In this document: positions 1 through 10,197 of the stretch, piece by piece
Position numbering within the stretch: the first letter of the stretch is position 1
How the letters are laid out: the number at the start of each line of letters is the position of its first letter
Origin: Neptunicoccus cionae
Lineage (GTDB): Bacteria > Pseudomonadota > Alphaproteobacteria > Rhodobacterales > Rhodobacteraceae
DNA length: 64,000 bases
Direction: 5' to 3'
NCBI RefSeq assembly: GCF_014643735.1
Contig: NZ_BMKA01000002.1
Coordinates: 930,001 to 994,000 of the forward strand
Translations under genes and position numbers: made by a program
The notes under the pieces: generated by a model
Database searches by the model: none
What the model saw: only the letters and a program-made list of their open reading frames with translations
What the model was told of the DNA's origin: nothing

Positions 1-327
1 CAACATCACGCAGCAAAGCACGGCGAGCTGCGTGATGTATGCCCACAGCGGTACATCCAAAAAGTAAGTCAGGATTGGACTTGCAGCGATGCAAACCGTC
101 GCTGCGATTTTAGCTGGTTTCCGGATTGCACCTTTTTCGTTCCAGTCTTTGATCGGTGGCCCAAGTCGGGGGTGTTGGGTCAGCCAATCGTGGGCCCGCT
201 GGGACGATCGGGCGAAGCAGAAAGCCGCAAGTAAAAGAAATGGTACAGTTGGAAGAAGCGGTAGAACCGCGCCGATGAGCGCGGCGAGCAGGCTTAAACC
301 ACCAAAAATAAACCAAATTCCACGCAT
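1..327 (-). CDS. DUF454 (YbaN-type) inner-membrane protein, partial
   Basis: The reading frame is open from an ATG at 327 leftward to the window edge (109 codons seen, no stop), so the C-terminus is missing. The product starts [14 protein letters not shown] and carries the hydrophobic run GAVLPLLPTVPFLLLAAFCF followed by ARSSQRAHDWL and HPRLGPPIKDW. This pattern is typical of the small DUF454 membrane proteins (E. coli YbaN). A second hydrophobic stretch follows at about residues 75-109. Its ATG overlaps the hemW stop codon by one base (TGATG), so it is translationally coupled as the last visible gene of rph-rdgB-hemW. The family has no firmly established function. Confidence 0.85.
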   Translation of the reverse strand, partial: MRGIWFIFGGLSLLAALIGAVLPLLPTVPFLLLAAFCFARSSQRAHDWLTQHPRLGPPIKDWNEKGAIRKPAKIAATVCIAASPILTYFLDVPLWAYITQLAVLCCVML

Positions 328-1499
328 CAGTTTTGCTCGCCAGCTAAGAGTTTACCAAGAATTGCATTTAGCACCATTTTTCCTTGACCGGTGGTGCGAA
401 GATGTGAGTTGCTTTGGCTTAGAAACCCGTCTTGGATCAGCTCTCGTGCAGCGTCCAAATCAAGTCTCCGCGGTGAAATTGCCTCCACTCGCTCCAGATC
501 ACAGCCTTCGGATAGGCGTAAAGACATCATCGCGTATTCAGCTGCCTGATCATCTCGTGAGATTTCTTCTGCTACGCGGTTTGCAGTGCCGTCCCTTTCG
601 ACCGTTTCAAGCCAGTTTTCCGGTAACAATGGCGCGTCCGTCGCAACCCTGCCTGCGTTAAGGGATAGGCGTCCATGGGCACCAGGCCCAATACCGGCGT
701 AGTCCCCGTAGCGCCAGTAAATCAGGTTGTGTTTGCACTCAGCCCCGACACGCGCATGGTTTGAGACTTCATAAGCGACCAATCCGTTTTCCGCGCAAAC
801 GTCTTGGGTCAGATCATAGAGATCGGCTGACAGTTCGTCCGTGGGGAGGCCGCGAAGACGTTTGCGCGCGAAAAGGTCACCGAACCGCGTGCCCTGTTCG
901 ATGGTCAATTGATACAAAGACAGGTGATCGACCGCCATATCAATGGCTTGCGTCAGTTCTTGTCGCCAATCGGACAGTGTTTGGTTTTGACGGGCGTAGA
1001 TCAGATCAAAGCTGACGTTGTCGAAGTATTTCTTAGCAACGTCAAAGGCTTGTCGGGCTTCTGCAACGCTGTGCATGCGGCCGAGCGCGCGCAGGTCCGT
1101 ATCGTTCAGCGCCTGTATGCCCATAGAGATCCGGTTAACCCCTGCATCCGAGAAGCCCTTAAACCGGCCTGCTTCAACCGAGGTTGGATTGGCTTCCAAG
1201 GTGATCTCTACGTTGGGAGAAAGAGTCCAATACTGGCCGATTTCTTGGATAATAGTGTCTACAGTTTCGGGTAGCATGAGACTGGGCGTACCGCCGCCGA
1301 AGAAAATAGTGTCTACAGTGCGGTTGGGGGTTAGGGCCGCCGTTGCTTTGATCTCTGCAACAAAGGCCCTGACCCATGCGGTCTGGTCTACGGATTGGCG
1401 AACATGTGAATTAAAATCACAATAGGGGCATTTGGCGGCGCAGAAGGGCCAGTGCACATAGACGCCGAAACCGGCGTTTTGCCAATCTTCAGTCGTCAA
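327..1499 (-). CDS. hemW: HemW-type radical SAM protein
   Basis: This 390-residue radical SAM protein has the cluster-binding motif C20-x3-C24-x2-C27 ([11 protein letters not shown]), followed by [10 protein letters not shown] and the SAM-binding region. The residue two after C27 is Phe rather than the fourth Cys of true HemN (oxygen-independent coproporphyrinogen III oxidase). This and the length identify HemW, thought to insert or traffic heme. The start [20 protein letters not shown] overlaps the rdgB 3' end by 11 bp. The pairing rph-rdgB-hemW is common in alphaproteobacteria and argues for cotranscription. Many databases label this family wrongly as a coproporphyrinogen oxidase. Confidence 0.93.
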   Translation of the reverse strand: MTTEDWQNAGFGVYVHWPFCAAKCPYCDFNSHVRQSVDQTAWVRAFVAEIKATAALTPNRTVDTIFFGGGTPSLMLPETVDTIIQEIGQYWTLSPNVEITLEANPTSVEAGRFKGFSDAGVNRISMGIQALNDTDLRALGRMHSVAEARQAFDVAKKYFDNVSFDLIYARQNQTLSDWRQELTQAIDMAVDHLSLYQLTIEQGTRFGDLFARKRLRGLPTDELSADLYDLTQDVCAENGLVAYEVSNHARVGAECKHNLIYWRYGDYAGIGPGAHGRLSLNAGRVATDAPLLPENWLETVERDGTANRVAEEISRDDQAAEYAMMSLRLSEGCDLERVEAISPRRLDLDAARELIQDGFLSQSNSHLRTTGQGKMVLNAILGKLLAGEQN

Positions 1500-2100
1500 G
1501 ACATCCCGCTTTCAGTTTGGCAAAGGCGACGGTGCGGTGGCTCATCGCGGCTTTTTGTGCGGGATCCATTTCGCCGAAAGTTTCGTCATATCCGTCGGGA
1601 ATGAAGATCGGGTCAAAGCCGAACCCTTGATCGCCGCGCATCGGCCATGAGATACGGCCTTCGACGGTGCCTTCAAACACTTCATCGTGCCCGTCCGGCC
1701 ATGCAATGCAAAGTGTCGCGCAGAAGCGGGCAGTCCGTGGTTCTGCGGCCTGCTTTTCTTCCAGGAGGGACCATACTTTGGTCATGGCCATCGGAAAGTC
1801 GCGACCATTGGGGGTTTCCGCCCAATCCGCCGTGTAGACGCCAGGTTGCTTGTCAAGCGCATCAACCTCAATTCCGCTGTCATCGGACAGGGCTGGAAGG
1901 TTGGCCGCCTTCGCAGCGAAATGTGCCTTGATCCGTGCATTACCAGCAAAGGTGCTTTCGGTTTCTTCCGGCTCTTCCAGACCCAGATCGCCAGCGGAAA
2001 CGACGTCGATCCCGTAGGGTTTTACCAGCTCTGCGATCTCACGCAATTTCCCCGCGTTATGAGACGCGAGGACAATTTTCTTTTCAGTCAGCTTGCGCAT
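1489..2100 (-). CDS. rdgB: XTP/dITP diphosphatase (Ham1/RdgB)
   Basis: This 203-residue cytosolic house-cleaning pyrophosphatase hydrolyses non-canonical purine triphosphates (ITP, dITP, XTP) to monophosphates, keeping them out of DNA and RNA. Family signatures are the N-terminal substrate loop [14 protein letters not shown], the catalytic [13 protein letters not shown] with its paired Asp residues, GVYTADWAE, and the C-terminal [12 protein letters not shown] and MSHR motifs. Length is normal for the family. It starts 3 bp after the rph stop codon and overlaps hemW by 11 bp, so it sits in the middle of a tight operon. Confidence 0.96.
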   Translation of the reverse strand: MRKLTEKKIVLASHNAGKLREIAELVKPYGIDVVSAGDLGLEEPEETESTFAGNARIKAHFAAKAANLPALSDDSGIEVDALDKQPGVYTADWAETPNGRDFPMAMTKVWSLLEEKQAAEPRTARFCATLCIAWPDGHDEVFEGTVEGRISWPMRGDQGFGFDPIFIPDGYDETFGEMDPAQKAAMSHRTVAFAKLKAGCLDD

Positions 2101-2103
2101 GGA

Positions 2104-2817
2104 TTAGGCCACAGCTGCTTTTTGCGCGGCAACCAGATCGTCCACGCCTTTTTCAGCCAGATCCAGCAGTGCGTTGAATTCATCACGGCTGAAGGTAGCG
2201 CCTTCTGCAGAGCTTTGGATTTCGATCAACCCACGGGACCCAGTCATTACGAAGTTCGCATCTGTTCCGGCTTCGCTGTCTTCGGCATAGTCGAGATCCA
2301 GAACAGGCTGGCCTGCATAGATGCCACAGGACACAGCAGCCACGTGATCTGTCAGCGGATCTTCTTTAATATCACCGGCTTTCAACAGCTTGTTCACGGC
2401 CAAACGCAGGGCAACCCAGCCACCAGTGATAGACGCGCAGCGGGTGCCGCCGTCTGCTTGGATGACGTCACAGTCGATGGTGATCTGGCGTTCGCCCAAG
2501 GCAACGCGGTCCACGCCAGCGCGCAGGGAGCGACCGATCAGGCGTTGGATTTCCTGTGTGCGGCCGGACTGCTTGCCAGCCGCAGCTTCGCGGCGGTTGC
2601 GGGTTGTGGTGGCACGCGGCAGCATGCCGTATTCCGCAGTGACCCAGCCCAGACCAGAGCCCTTGATCCAAGGCGGCACGCGGCCTTCAAGGGATGCCGT
2701 GCACAAAACATGGGTGTCGCCGCATTTGATCAGGCAAGAGCCCTCGGCGTGTTTTGTAACGTTGGTTTCGATAGAGATTTCGCGCAGTGTATCTGTTGTT
2801 CTGCCGGAAGGGCGCAT
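2104..2817 (-). CDS. rph: Ribonuclease PH
   Basis: This 237-residue phosphorolytic 3'-5' exoribonuclease trims the 3' ends of tRNA precursors. Visible family features are the N-terminal [18 protein letters not shown], the catalytic-core stretch [14 protein letters not shown] with the following [18 protein letters not shown], and [19 protein letters not shown]. The start ATG is preceded by AAGGA about 8 bp upstream. It is the first gene of a leftward operon (rph, rdgB, hemW, DUF454) and diverges from hrcA across about 120 bp, which must hold both promoters. Confidence 0.97.
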   Translation of the reverse strand: MRPSGRTTDTLREISIETNVTKHAEGSCLIKCGDTHVLCTASLEGRVPPWIKGSGLGWVTAEYGMLPRATTTRNRREAAAGKQSGRTQEIQRLIGRSLRAGVDRVALGERQITIDCDVIQADGGTRCASITGGWVALRLAVNKLLKAGDIKEDPLTDHVAAVSCGIYAGQPVLDLDYAEDSEAGTDANFVMTGSRGLIEIQSSAEGATFSRDEFNALLDLAEKGVDDLVAAQKAAVA

Positions 2818-2880
2818 GGGTATATTCCTTTTGTAATTGGCGCGGTAATATCTGTTTCAAAGATAGGGCGCAAACCCCGA

Positions 2881-2909
2881 TTGACCAAGCGGGGCAGAGT
2901 TCCTACCTA
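2881..2909 (+). promoter_or_regulatory. Candidate sigma-70 promoter of hrcA
   Basis: TTGACC at 2881-2886 is followed after 17 bp by TACCTA at 2904-2909. If this is right, transcription starts at about 2916, only a few bases before the ATG at 2922. That favours the in-frame GTG at 2940 as the hrcA start. The -10 match is weak and no mapped start supports it. Confidence 0.35.
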
Positions 2910-2939
2910 TAGTCCGTTCCGATGAAATGGATAACACGC

Positions 2940-4010
2940 GTGACAGACCAAGTATCACATCCTTTGGATAATTTGAACGCCCGCAGTCGCGAGGTGTTTC
3001 GTCTGCTTGTGGAGTCCTATCTGGAGAGCGGAGAGCCTGTCGGTTCGCGCACGCTAACGCGCAGTCTTTCCGAAAAAGTGTCGGCTGCGACCATCCGAAA
3101 CGTGATGCAGGATCTCGAATTTCTCGGGCTGTTGGACAGTCCCCATGTCTCTGCCGGACGTATCCCGACCCATATGGGGCTGCGGCTGTTTGTGGATGGT
3201 TTGCTGGAAGTGGGCAATCTGTCCACGGATGAGCGACGCTCCATTGATGCCTCCATGCACAGCAACTCCGAAGACCTGACCGGCGCGCTGGACAGGGCAG
3301 GGTCTCTGCTCTCGGGCTTGACCCACAGTGCCTCTGTTGTGTTGGCGCCCAAGACTGAAGCGCCGATAAAACACATCGAATTCGTGTCTCTCTCCCCTGA
3401 TAAGGCTCTTGTTGTGCTGGTTATGGCCGATGGTCAGGTGGAAAACCGCATCTTTACCCCGCCAATTGGTCAGACCCCTTCGGCGATGCGGGAGGCAGCA
3501 AATTTCCTGAACGCAGTGCTAGCAGGGCACACTGTAAGTGACTTGAAATCGGTGGTGGAAACCGAAGTTACCCGCCGCCGTCAGGAGTTGGATACGCTAG
3601 CGCAAAAACTGATCGAGGCAGGTGTCGCGGTCTGGGCGGAAGAGAAAAATGGCACGCCGGATCGTCTGATCGTACGGGGGCGCTCCAACCTGCTGGAAGA
3701 AACCGCAACCGAAGCTGATCTCGACAGGATCAGAACCCTGTTTGATGATCTTGAACGCAAGCAGGATATCGCTCAGTTTCTGGACCTGACCGAACAGGGC
3801 GAAGGTGTGCGCATTTTTATCGGTTCAGAGAACAAACTTTTTTCACTTTCGGGGTCGAGTCTTGTTGTCTCTCCCTATATGAACGCTGATCGAAAGGTCA
3901 TAGGTGCTGTTGGGGTGATCGGACCAACCCGGCTGAACTATGGCAGAATTGTCCCTATCGTTGACTATACGGCGCAACTGGTAAGCCGCATGATGTCGAA
4001 CAGAAACTGA
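2940..4010 (+). CDS. hrcA: Heat-inducible transcription repressor HrcA
   Basis: HrcA represses chaperone genes by binding CIRCE operators, with GroEL needed for its active fold. The N-terminal winged helix covers roughly residues 10-75: LNARSREVFRLLVESYL, GEPVGSRTL and SAATIRNVMQDLEFLGLL. A GAF-like domain follows and the end matches the family (GAVGVIGPTRLNYGRI). I prefer GTG at 2940 (MTDQVSHPLDNLN), which fits the family's usual N-terminus. An in-frame ATG at 2922 would add six residues but lies almost on the predicted transcription start. grpE begins directly after its stop. I see no CIRCE in the window, so its main target (probably groESL) lies elsewhere. Confidence 0.94.
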   Translation: MTDQVSHPLDNLNARSREVFRLLVESYLESGEPVGSRTLTRSLSEKVSAATIRNVMQDLEFLGLLDSPHVSAGRIPTHMGLRLFVDGLLEVGNLSTDERRSIDASMHSNSEDLTGALDRAGSLLSGLTHSASVVLAPKTEAPIKHIEFVSLSPDKALVVLVMADGQVENRIFTPPIGQTPSAMREAANFLNAVLAGHTVSDLKSVVETEVTRRRQELDTLAQKLIEAGVAVWAEEKNGTPDRLIVRGRSNLLEETATEADLDRIRTLFDDLERKQDIAQFLDLTEQGEGVRIFIGSENKLFSLSGSSLVVSPYMNADRKVIGAVGVIGPTRLNYGRIVPIVDYTAQLVSRMMSNRN

Positions 4011-4631
4011 ATGGCGAAGAGCATGGGTAAAAAACACGAAGATTTGGATGTATCGTTGGATCGCTTCCTGGATGAGGACGAGTTTCCGCTGGATAAAATC
4101 GACGAAGAAGAATCCGAAGAAGAGTTTGAAGACGTTGATCTGACCGCAGAGCCGGAAGAGGTTGATCCCGTGGAACAGCTTCAGGCGGAAGTGGCCCAAT
4201 TGAAGGACCGTCTGATCCGCACGCTGGCAGACACGGAAAACCTGCGCAAACGGGCGGAACGGGATCGCCGCGATGCAGAACAGTACGGTGGTCAGAAACT
4301 GGCGCGGGATTTGCTGTCTGTGAATGACAACATGAAACGTGCGCTGGAAACTGTGACAGACGAACAGCGTGAAGCCAACAAAGGTCTGATTGAGGGCATC
4401 GAGCTGACCCAAAGGGAATTGCTGTCCGCCTTTGCAAGCCACAAAATCGTTCCGGTGACCCCTGCTGTGGGTGACAAGTTCGACCCGAATATTCACCAAG
4501 CCATGTTCGAGGCCCCGTTCCCAGACGTGAAAGCAGGCCACATTCTGCAAGTCATGAACGAAGGTTTCATGATCGGTGATAGACTGCTGCGCCCTGCGCA
4601 GGTGGGTGTATCTTCCGGCGGTGGGAGCTAA
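4011..4631 (+). CDS. grpE: Nucleotide exchange factor GrpE
   Basis: GrpE releases ADP from DnaK and so resets the chaperone cycle. This 206-residue protein has a long acidic N-terminal section rich in Glu and Asp (about residues 15-50). A coiled-coil follows, ending in the conserved LADTENLRKRAERDR, and then the C-terminal beta domain with VGDKFDPNIHQAMFEAP and GFMIGDRLLRPAQVGVS. The ATG directly abuts the hrcA TGA, so translation is probably coupled. The partner dnaK lies about 9 kb away on the other strand. Confidence 0.97.
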   Translation: MAKSMGKKHEDLDVSLDRFLDEDEFPLDKIDEEESEEEFEDVDLTAEPEEVDPVEQLQAEVAQLKDRLIRTLADTENLRKRAERDRRDAEQYGGQKLARDLLSVNDNMKRALETVTDEQREANKGLIEGIELTQRELLSAFASHKIVPVTPAVGDKFDPNIHQAMFEAPFPDVKAGHILQVMNEGFMIGDRLLRPAQVGVSSGGGS

Positions 4632-4634
4632 ACC

Positions 4635-5027
4635 ATGAAACAAGGTGTGCGATCCATGCCCGTCCTGCCTGCTGGTGATCTGGCCGCAGGCGTGGCGTTT
4701 TACACAGGTAAGCTGGGGTTTGATCTGGCCGGACAGTGGACAAACGAAGATGGCACACCGAATTTCGCAATTGTTCAGCTTGGGGGAATTACGCTTGGGC
4801 TGACAGCATCGGACCGCCCTGCCTCTGACGGGGACTGGGCGGCCTATTTCTATCTTGAAGACATTGATGCCTTTACGGATCAGGTTCTGGGGCGCGGCGT
4901 GAAACTGCTGCGCGGGCCGGAGGAAAGCTTTTACCACTGCAAAGAGGTAGAACTGGCTGATCCCCACGGCAATCGCATGTGCTTTGCGCAGGACATGAAG
5001 CCCGGCGCGGATGGTCCGGGGCTGTGA
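4635..5027 (+). CDS. VOC-family (glyoxalase/bleomycin-resistance-like) protein
   Basis: This 130-residue single-domain protein has the vicinal-oxygen-chelate layout: PVLPAGDLAAGVAFYTGKLGF at the N-terminus, FAIVQLGGITLGL, and the closing ELADPHGNRMCFAQ. The last motif has the position and spacing of the 'DPdGN' end of bleomycin-resistance and glyoxalase-like proteins, and the fold normally works as a dimer. The substrate cannot be told from sequence. It begins 3 bp after grpE and may be read through from hrcA-grpE; its 3' end meets mutS head-on 7 bp away. Confidence 0.85.
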   Translation: MKQGVRSMPVLPAGDLAAGVAFYTGKLGFDLAGQWTNEDGTPNFAIVQLGGITLGLTASDRPASDGDWAAYFYLEDIDAFTDQVLGRGVKLLRGPEESFYHCKEVELADPHGNRMCFAQDMKPGADGPGL

Positions 5028-5034
5028 TCCGCGC

Positions 5035-7686
5035 TTAGCTGCCCAGCGTTTCTTTCAACTGATAGACCAGAGAAAGCGCCTCTTTTGGCGACAGGTCATC
5101 GGGCAACACTTCTCCCAATATCTCTTCCACCTTGGACTGTTTCACAGGCTGCGGCGGCGCTTGTGGTTTCACGGCAAACAGCGGCAGGTCCTCAAACAGT
5201 GTCTTGGCCTTATTCCCGTCTTCTCTGTCACCTTTTTCCAGCGCCTCTAGCACCACACGGGCCCGTTCCACCACGCTTGCAGGAAGCCCCGCAAGTTGTG
5301 CCACCTGCACACCATAGCTGCGATCTGCGGCGCCCTGACGGACTTCGTGGAGGAAAATGATATCACCCTCCCATTCCCGCACCGCAATCGTTGCGTTCAT
5401 CAGATGGTCCAGCTTGGAAGAAAGCTGCGTCAGTTCGTGATAATGGGTGGCAAACAGCGCGCGGCATTTGTTGCCTTCGTGCAGATGCTCCAACGTGGCC
5501 CAAGCGATCGACAGACCGTCATAGGTCGCCGTTCCGCGCCCGATTTCATCCAGAATAACCAGTGCATTCTGGTCTGCTTGGTTGAGAATTGCAGCCGTTT
5601 CAACCATTTCAACCATAAAGGTAGACCGCCCCCGCGCCAGATCGTCCGATGCGCCGACACGGGAAAATAACTGCGACACAAGCCCGATTTCCGCCTGATC
5701 CGCCGGCACATAAGATCCCATCTGCGCCAGCACTGCAATCAGCGCGTTCTGCCGCAGGAAGGTGGATTTACCGGCCATGTTCGGACCCGTCAGCAACCAC
5801 AGCCGCTTGCTGTCTTGCGCATCTGACAAGTCACAATCATTGGCCACAAAACTGCCGCTGGCCTGTTTGCGCAGGGCTGCATCGACAACCGGATGGCGTC
5901 CTGCGGTGATCTTGAAGCGGCGGTCATCGGAAACCGCAGGGCGGGTCCAATCCTCGGACAGGGCCAGTTCGGCCAACGCCGCTTGCAAATCCAGTTCCGC
6001 GATGGACTTTGCCGCCTGACCAATTTCTGCGCCCTGCGACACGATTTGTTCAGACAGTTCGCTATAAACTTCCCGCTCGATTTCCAGCGCACGGCCGCCC
6101 GCGTTCAGGATTTTGGTTTCCAGTTCAGACAATTCCAACGTGGTGAATCGCACCGCATTCGCTGTGGTCTGGCGGTGAATAAACGTATCGGACAGGGGCG
6201 CGGCCAGCATTTTGGGCGCGTGGGTTGCAGGCGTTTCAATGAAATACCCCAACACATTGTTATGCTTAATCTTTAGCGCGGTCACACCCGCCAGTTCCGC
6301 ATAGTCCTTTTGCAGCCCGAGGATCACCTTACGACCCTCATCCCGCAGTGTGCGGGCCTCATCTAGATCAGCGCGATAGCCGCTGGCCGTGAAACCGCCG
6401 TCCCGCGCCAGCAGGGGTGGTTCCTCAACTAGACGTTCGTTCAGAAAGCCGATCAGATTGCCGTGCCCCGCCAGCGCTTGCCGTGCATCGGCCACCAGAT
6501 CCGGCAGATCATGCGCCCCGATCAGATCGAAAATTGCCTGCGCAGATGTCAGACCGTCCCGAATTGCGGCTATGTCCCTTGGTCCGGCGCGCTCCAACGA
6601 CAGGCGCGTCAGGGCGCGGTCCATGTCCGGGGTCTTGCGCAATGTTTCACGCAAATCGTTCTTAACCTGCTGGTTATCAACAAAGAAACTGACAGCATCC
6701 AACCGCCCGCGCACGGTTCCCAGATGCCGCGAGGGATTGTTTAGCCGCGTTTCCAGCAGCCGCGCACCTGATCCGGTAATGGTCTTGTCGATCACCGAAA
6801 GCAACGCGCCGGTGCGGTCTCCACTGATGGTGCGGGTCAGTTCCAGATTGCGCCGTGTCGCTGCATCAATCCGCATAGAGGTGTCTGTCGCCTCGGCCAC
6901 GGGCGGTTTCAGCAGCGGTAATTTTCCCTTCTGGGTGATATGCAGATAATCCACGATCGCGCCCATGGCCGCCAGTTCTACACGGGCAAAATTGCCAAAA
7001 GCATCAAGCGATTTCACGCCAAACAATCCGGTCAGCCGATCCCCTGCCGCCGTACTGTCAAAGCTTGCACGGGCCAGTTCGGTTACAGCGGCGCCGGTTT
7101 CTTCAATCGTGTCCCGTAGCCAGTTGTCAGGGCTGTCCCCCACCAGAACCTCGCGCGGGGCAAGACGGGCGAGCAGCGGCGAAAGCCCGACAGTCGGGCA
7201 GCTTTGGACGTGAAAGTCACCGGTGGACACATCCACCCAAGCCAGCGCCGCGCTGTCGCGGATGCTTGCAAAGGCGCAGAGAAAGTTATGCTGACGGGCA
7301 TCAAGCAGACTGTCCTCGGTCAAGGTACCGGGTGTCACCAACCGGACCACACCCCGTTTCACAACAGATTTAGAGCCGCGCTTCTTCGCCTCGGCAGGGT
7401 CTTCAAGTTGTTCGCAAACCCCCACACGAAACCCTTTGCGGATGAGCGTCAGCAGATAGTTTTCCGCCGCATGAACCGGAACGCCGCACATGGGAATGTC
7501 CTGCCCTTGATGCTTGCCCCGTTTGGTTAGCGCAATGTCCAGCGCTTGTGCGGCCATGACTGCATCGTCAAAGAACATCTCGTAGAAATCACCCATGCGA
7601 TAGAACAGCAGGGCGTTGGGGTATTCGGCTTTTATTTCCAGAAATTGCGCCATCATGGGCGTCACTGCGCCTGTTTCTGTTGCCAC
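5035..7686 (-). CDS. mutS: DNA mismatch repair protein MutS
   Basis: This 883-residue mismatch sensor recruits MutL after binding base-base mismatches and small loops. The mismatch-reading Phe-x-Glu is intact (GDFYEMF, F34 and E36). The C-terminal ATPase has Walker [10 protein letters not shown], Walker [19 protein letters not shown] and the LFATHYHEL signature. The start is GTG ([10 protein letters not shown]) with GGGGAG about 10 bp upstream. Length is normal for full MutS I. It is transcribed alone, convergent with the VOC gene and divergent from maeB. Confidence 0.98.
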   Translation of the reverse strand: MATETGAVTPMMAQFLEIKAEYPNALLFYRMGDFYEMFFDDAVMAAQALDIALTKRGKHQGQDIPMCGVPVHAAENYLLTLIRKGFRVGVCEQLEDPAEAKKRGSKSVVKRGVVRLVTPGTLTEDSLLDARQHNFLCAFASIRDSAALAWVDVSTGDFHVQSCPTVGLSPLLARLAPREVLVGDSPDNWLRDTIEETGAAVTELARASFDSTAAGDRLTGLFGVKSLDAFGNFARVELAAMGAIVDYLHITQKGKLPLLKPPVAEATDTSMRIDAATRRNLELTRTISGDRTGALLSVIDKTITGSGARLLETRLNNPSRHLGTVRGRLDAVSFFVDNQQVKNDLRETLRKTPDMDRALTRLSLERAGPRDIAAIRDGLTSAQAIFDLIGAHDLPDLVADARQALAGHGNLIGFLNERLVEEPPLLARDGGFTASGYRADLDEARTLRDEGRKVILGLQKDYAELAGVTALKIKHNNVLGYFIETPATHAPKMLAAPLSDTFIHRQTTANAVRFTTLELSELETKILNAGGRALEIEREVYSELSEQIVSQGAEIGQAAKSIAELDLQAALAELALSEDWTRPAVSDDRRFKITAGRHPVVDAALRKQASGSFVANDCDLSDAQDSKRLWLLTGPNMAGKSTFLRQNALIAVLAQMGSYVPADQAEIGLVSQLFSRVGASDDLARGRSTFMVEMVETAAILNQADQNALVILDEIGRGTATYDGLSIAWATLEHLHEGNKCRALFATHYHELTQLSSKLDHLMNATIAVREWEGDIIFLHEVRQGAADRSYGVQVAQLAGLPASVVERARVVLEALEKGDREDGNKAKTLFEDLPLFAVKPQAPPQPVKQSKVEEILGEVLPDDLSPKEALSLVYQLKETLGS

Positions 7687-7826
7687 GGCCTGATACTCCC
7701 CGTTGAAATTTCGGGGAAGATACCGAAGGGGGCGAGGCGTGAAAAGGACAAACGCGCAGGAGTGTTGTGTGAGTGTGGCGAACTCGGTAACACTGGCGTC
7801 TCACAGCGCAAGGACCGACCCGAGAC

Positions 7827-10088
7827 ATGACCAAGAACAACAAGATTACCGACGCAGAGGCGCTGGCCTATCATCTGGAACCAACCCCCGGCAAGCTGGA
7901 GGTCGTTCCGACCACCGCCATGACCACACAGCGCGATCTGTCGCTGGCCTATTCTCCGGGCGTTGCGGTGCCGGTTCAGGCCATCGCGGACAATCCCGAG
8001 TTGGCTTACGACTACACCAGCAAGGGAAATATGGTGGCGGTGATCACCAACGGCACGGCCATATTGGGGATGGGGAATCTTGGGGCGCTTGCCTCTAAAC
8101 CGGTGATGGAAGGGAAATCCGTCCTGTTCAAACGCTTTGCCGACGTGAACTCCATTGATCTGGAACTGGACACCGTAGACCCTGACGCCTTTATCAATGC
8201 TGTGAAACTGATGGGGCCGTCCTTTGGCGGGATCAACCTTGAAGACATCAAAGCGCCGGAATGTTTCATTATCGAACAACAGCTTAAAGAGCTGATGGAC
8301 ATCCCCGTGTTTCACGATGACCAGCATGGCACAGCGGTGATCTGTGCGGCGGGTCTGCTGAATGCGCTGCATATCAGCAAGAAAAAGATTGAGGACGTGA
8401 AGATCGTCCTGAACGGTGCAGGTGCCGCTGGTATCGCCTGTGTCGAACTGATCAAGGCGATGGGCGCGCGGTCGGAAAACTGCATTACCTGTGACACGAA
8501 AGGCGTGATCTATCAGGGCCGCACCGAAGGCATGAACCAGTGGAAATCGGCCCATGCGGTAAAAACCGACCTGCGCACGCTGGAAGAGGCGATGGTCGAT
8601 GCGGATGTGTTCCTTGGCGTGTCGGCCAAAGGTGCCGTGACCGAAAAGATGGTGGCCAGCATGGCGCCCAATCCGGTTATTTTCGCCATGGCCAACCCTG
8701 ACCCCGAGATCACCCCCGAAGAGGCCCGCGCCGTGCGTCCTGATGCGATCGTGGCGACAGGGCGCTCGGATTATCCCAACCAGATTAATAACGTGCTGTG
8801 CTTTCCTTACCTGTTCCGCGGGGCACTGGATATTAACGCACGTGCGATCAACGATGAAATGAAAATTGCCTGTGCGCAGGCTTTGTCCGATCTCGCCCGC
8901 CAAGAGGTGCCGGACGAAGTGGCGATGGCCTATGGCAAGAAGCTGGTGTTCGGACAGGATTACATTATCCCGACACCTTTCGATCCGCGCCTGATTCACG
9001 TGATCCCGCCAGCCGTCGCCAAGGCAGGGATGGATACGGGGGCCGCGCGGCGGCCGATTGTGGATATTGAAGCTTATGAACTGGCGTTGAAGTCCCGTCT
9101 GGACCCTGCTGCATCCATCCTGCAATCGCTTTATGTGCGGGCCAAGAACGCGCAGGCAACGATGATCTTTGCTGAAGGCGATGATGAACGGGTTCTACGG
9201 GCAGCCGTGGCCTATACCCGTAACGGTATGGGCAAAGCGGTCGTTGTGGGCCGTGTGGATGAGGTCCGCGAAAAGCTGACAGCAGCGGGTATGCCGGACG
9301 CTTTTGACGAAATCGAAGTGACCAACGCTGCCCTGACGGATGAATTGGAAACCTACAAAGCGTTTCTTTACAAACGGTTGCAGCGCAAAGGCTATACTGA
9401 AAAGGACGTGCATCGTCTGGCATCCCGTGACCGTCATGTGTTTTCTGCGCTGATGCTGGCCCACGGGCATGGTGACGCGATGATCACGGGCGCTACCCGT
9501 AAATCCGCCCAGATCATGGAGCTGCTGAACCATGTGATTGACGCGAAACCTTCTGACGGGGCGGTCGGTGTTACGGCGGTGTTGCTGCGCGGGCAGATGG
9601 TATTTGTGTCTGATACGCTGTCCCACGAATGGCCCGAGGCGAGCGACCTTGCGGACATCGCCGAACGCTCTGCCAGTGTTGCGCGAAACATGGGGCTGGA
9701 GCCGCGCGTGGCTTTTGCCAGCTTCTCCAACTTTGGGTATCCGGTCTCGGAACGGGCGACCAAAATGGAAGACGCCGTTGCGGTGCTGGATGGTCGGGGT
9801 GTTGATTTTGAATACGACGGAGAGATGACAGCGGATGTGGCTTTGAATGCAGAGTTGATGAAACAATATCCGTTCTGCCGCCTTTCCGGTCCTGCGAATG
9901 TTCTTGTTGTGCCTGCGCGACACTCTGCTTCGATCTCGGTTAAGATGCTACAACAGATGGGCGGTGCGACCGTCATCGGGCCGATCCTTGCGGGCATCGA
10001 CCAGCCGGTTAAGATTTGTTCTGTCACCTCTACCGTGAATGACATTCTGAACATGGCCGTAATGGCCGCCTGTCGTGTCGGTGGCTAG
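7827..10088 (+). CDS. maeB: NADP-dependent malic enzyme with C-terminal phosphotransacetylase-like domain
   Basis: This 753-residue fusion converts malate to pyruvate and CO2 with NADP+ reduction. The N-terminal half (about 1-425) is malic enzyme: LAYSPGVAVP, KGNMVAVITNGTAILGMGN, the metal-binding PVFHDDQHGTAV and the nucleotide fold IVLNGAGAAGIACVEL. The C-terminal third (about 430-753) resembles phosphate acetyltransferase (TMIFAEGDDERVLRAA, ANVLVVPARHSASIS). In this family that domain is usually regulatory, responding to acetyl-CoA, rather than catalytic. The fusion is the normal proteobacterial MaeB form. It stands alone, followed by a strong terminator shared with dnaJ. Confidence 0.97.
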   Translation: MTKNNKITDAEALAYHLEPTPGKLEVVPTTAMTTQRDLSLAYSPGVAVPVQAIADNPELAYDYTSKGNMVAVITNGTAILGMGNLGALASKPVMEGKSVLFKRFADVNSIDLELDTVDPDAFINAVKLMGPSFGGINLEDIKAPECFIIEQQLKELMDIPVFHDDQHGTAVICAAGLLNALHISKKKIEDVKIVLNGAGAAGIACVELIKAMGARSENCITCDTKGVIYQGRTEGMNQWKSAHAVKTDLRTLEEAMVDADVFLGVSAKGAVTEKMVASMAPNPVIFAMANPDPEITPEEARAVRPDAIVATGRSDYPNQINNVLCFPYLFRGALDINARAINDEMKIACAQALSDLARQEVPDEVAMAYGKKLVFGQDYIIPTPFDPRLIHVIPPAVAKAGMDTGAARRPIVDIEAYELALKSRLDPAASILQSLYVRAKNAQATMIFAEGDDERVLRAAVAYTRNGMGKAVVVGRVDEVREKLTAAGMPDAFDEIEVTNAALTDELETYKAFLYKRLQRKGYTEKDVHRLASRDRHVFSALMLAHGHGDAMITGATRKSAQIMELLNHVIDAKPSDGAVGVTAVLLRGQMVFVSDTLSHEWPEASDLADIAERSASVARNMGLEPRVAFASFSNFGYPVSERATKMEDAVAVLDGRGVDFEYDGEMTADVALNAELMKQYPFCRLSGPANVLVVPARHSASISVKMLQQMGGATVIGPILAGIDQPVKICSVTSTVNDILNMAVMAACRVGG

Positions 10089-10132
10089 GGCGTTACACGT
10101 CTGATACTGCCCAGCACGACGAGAGAGCATAA

Positions 10133-10167
10133 AAAAACGGCCCTGAAATCGCTTCAGGGCCGTTTTT
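10133..10167. terminator. Bidirectional intrinsic terminator between maeB and dnaJ
   Basis: A perfect 15-bp inverted repeat (AAAAACGGCCCTGAA, 5-base loop, TTCAGGGCCGTTTTT) has A and T runs on its flanks. It gives a GC-rich hairpin with a U-tract on both strands, so it can stop maeB rightward and dnaJ leftward. Confidence 0.93.
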
Positions 10168-10197
10168 ATTTAGTTTTTACCGATTAAGAACAGAGGG

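Noticed and set aside
327-1499. Coproporphyrinogen III oxidase (HemN) for the radical SAM gene
   Set aside because: The fourth cysteine of HemN is replaced by Phe, which marks HemW.
2818-2939. Possible CIRCE operator near hrcA
   Set aside because: No TTAGCACTC-N9-GAGTGCTAA-like repeat is present here, before grpE or before dnaK.
3843-4967. Long open frame on the minus strand across hrcA and grpE
   Set aside because: It is antisense to three well-supported genes, and its His/Phe/Gln-rich product is typical of a reversed coding strand.
7662-9125. Long open frame opposite maeB
   Set aside because: The maeB frame is certain by motif; the antisense product has no recognisable motif.
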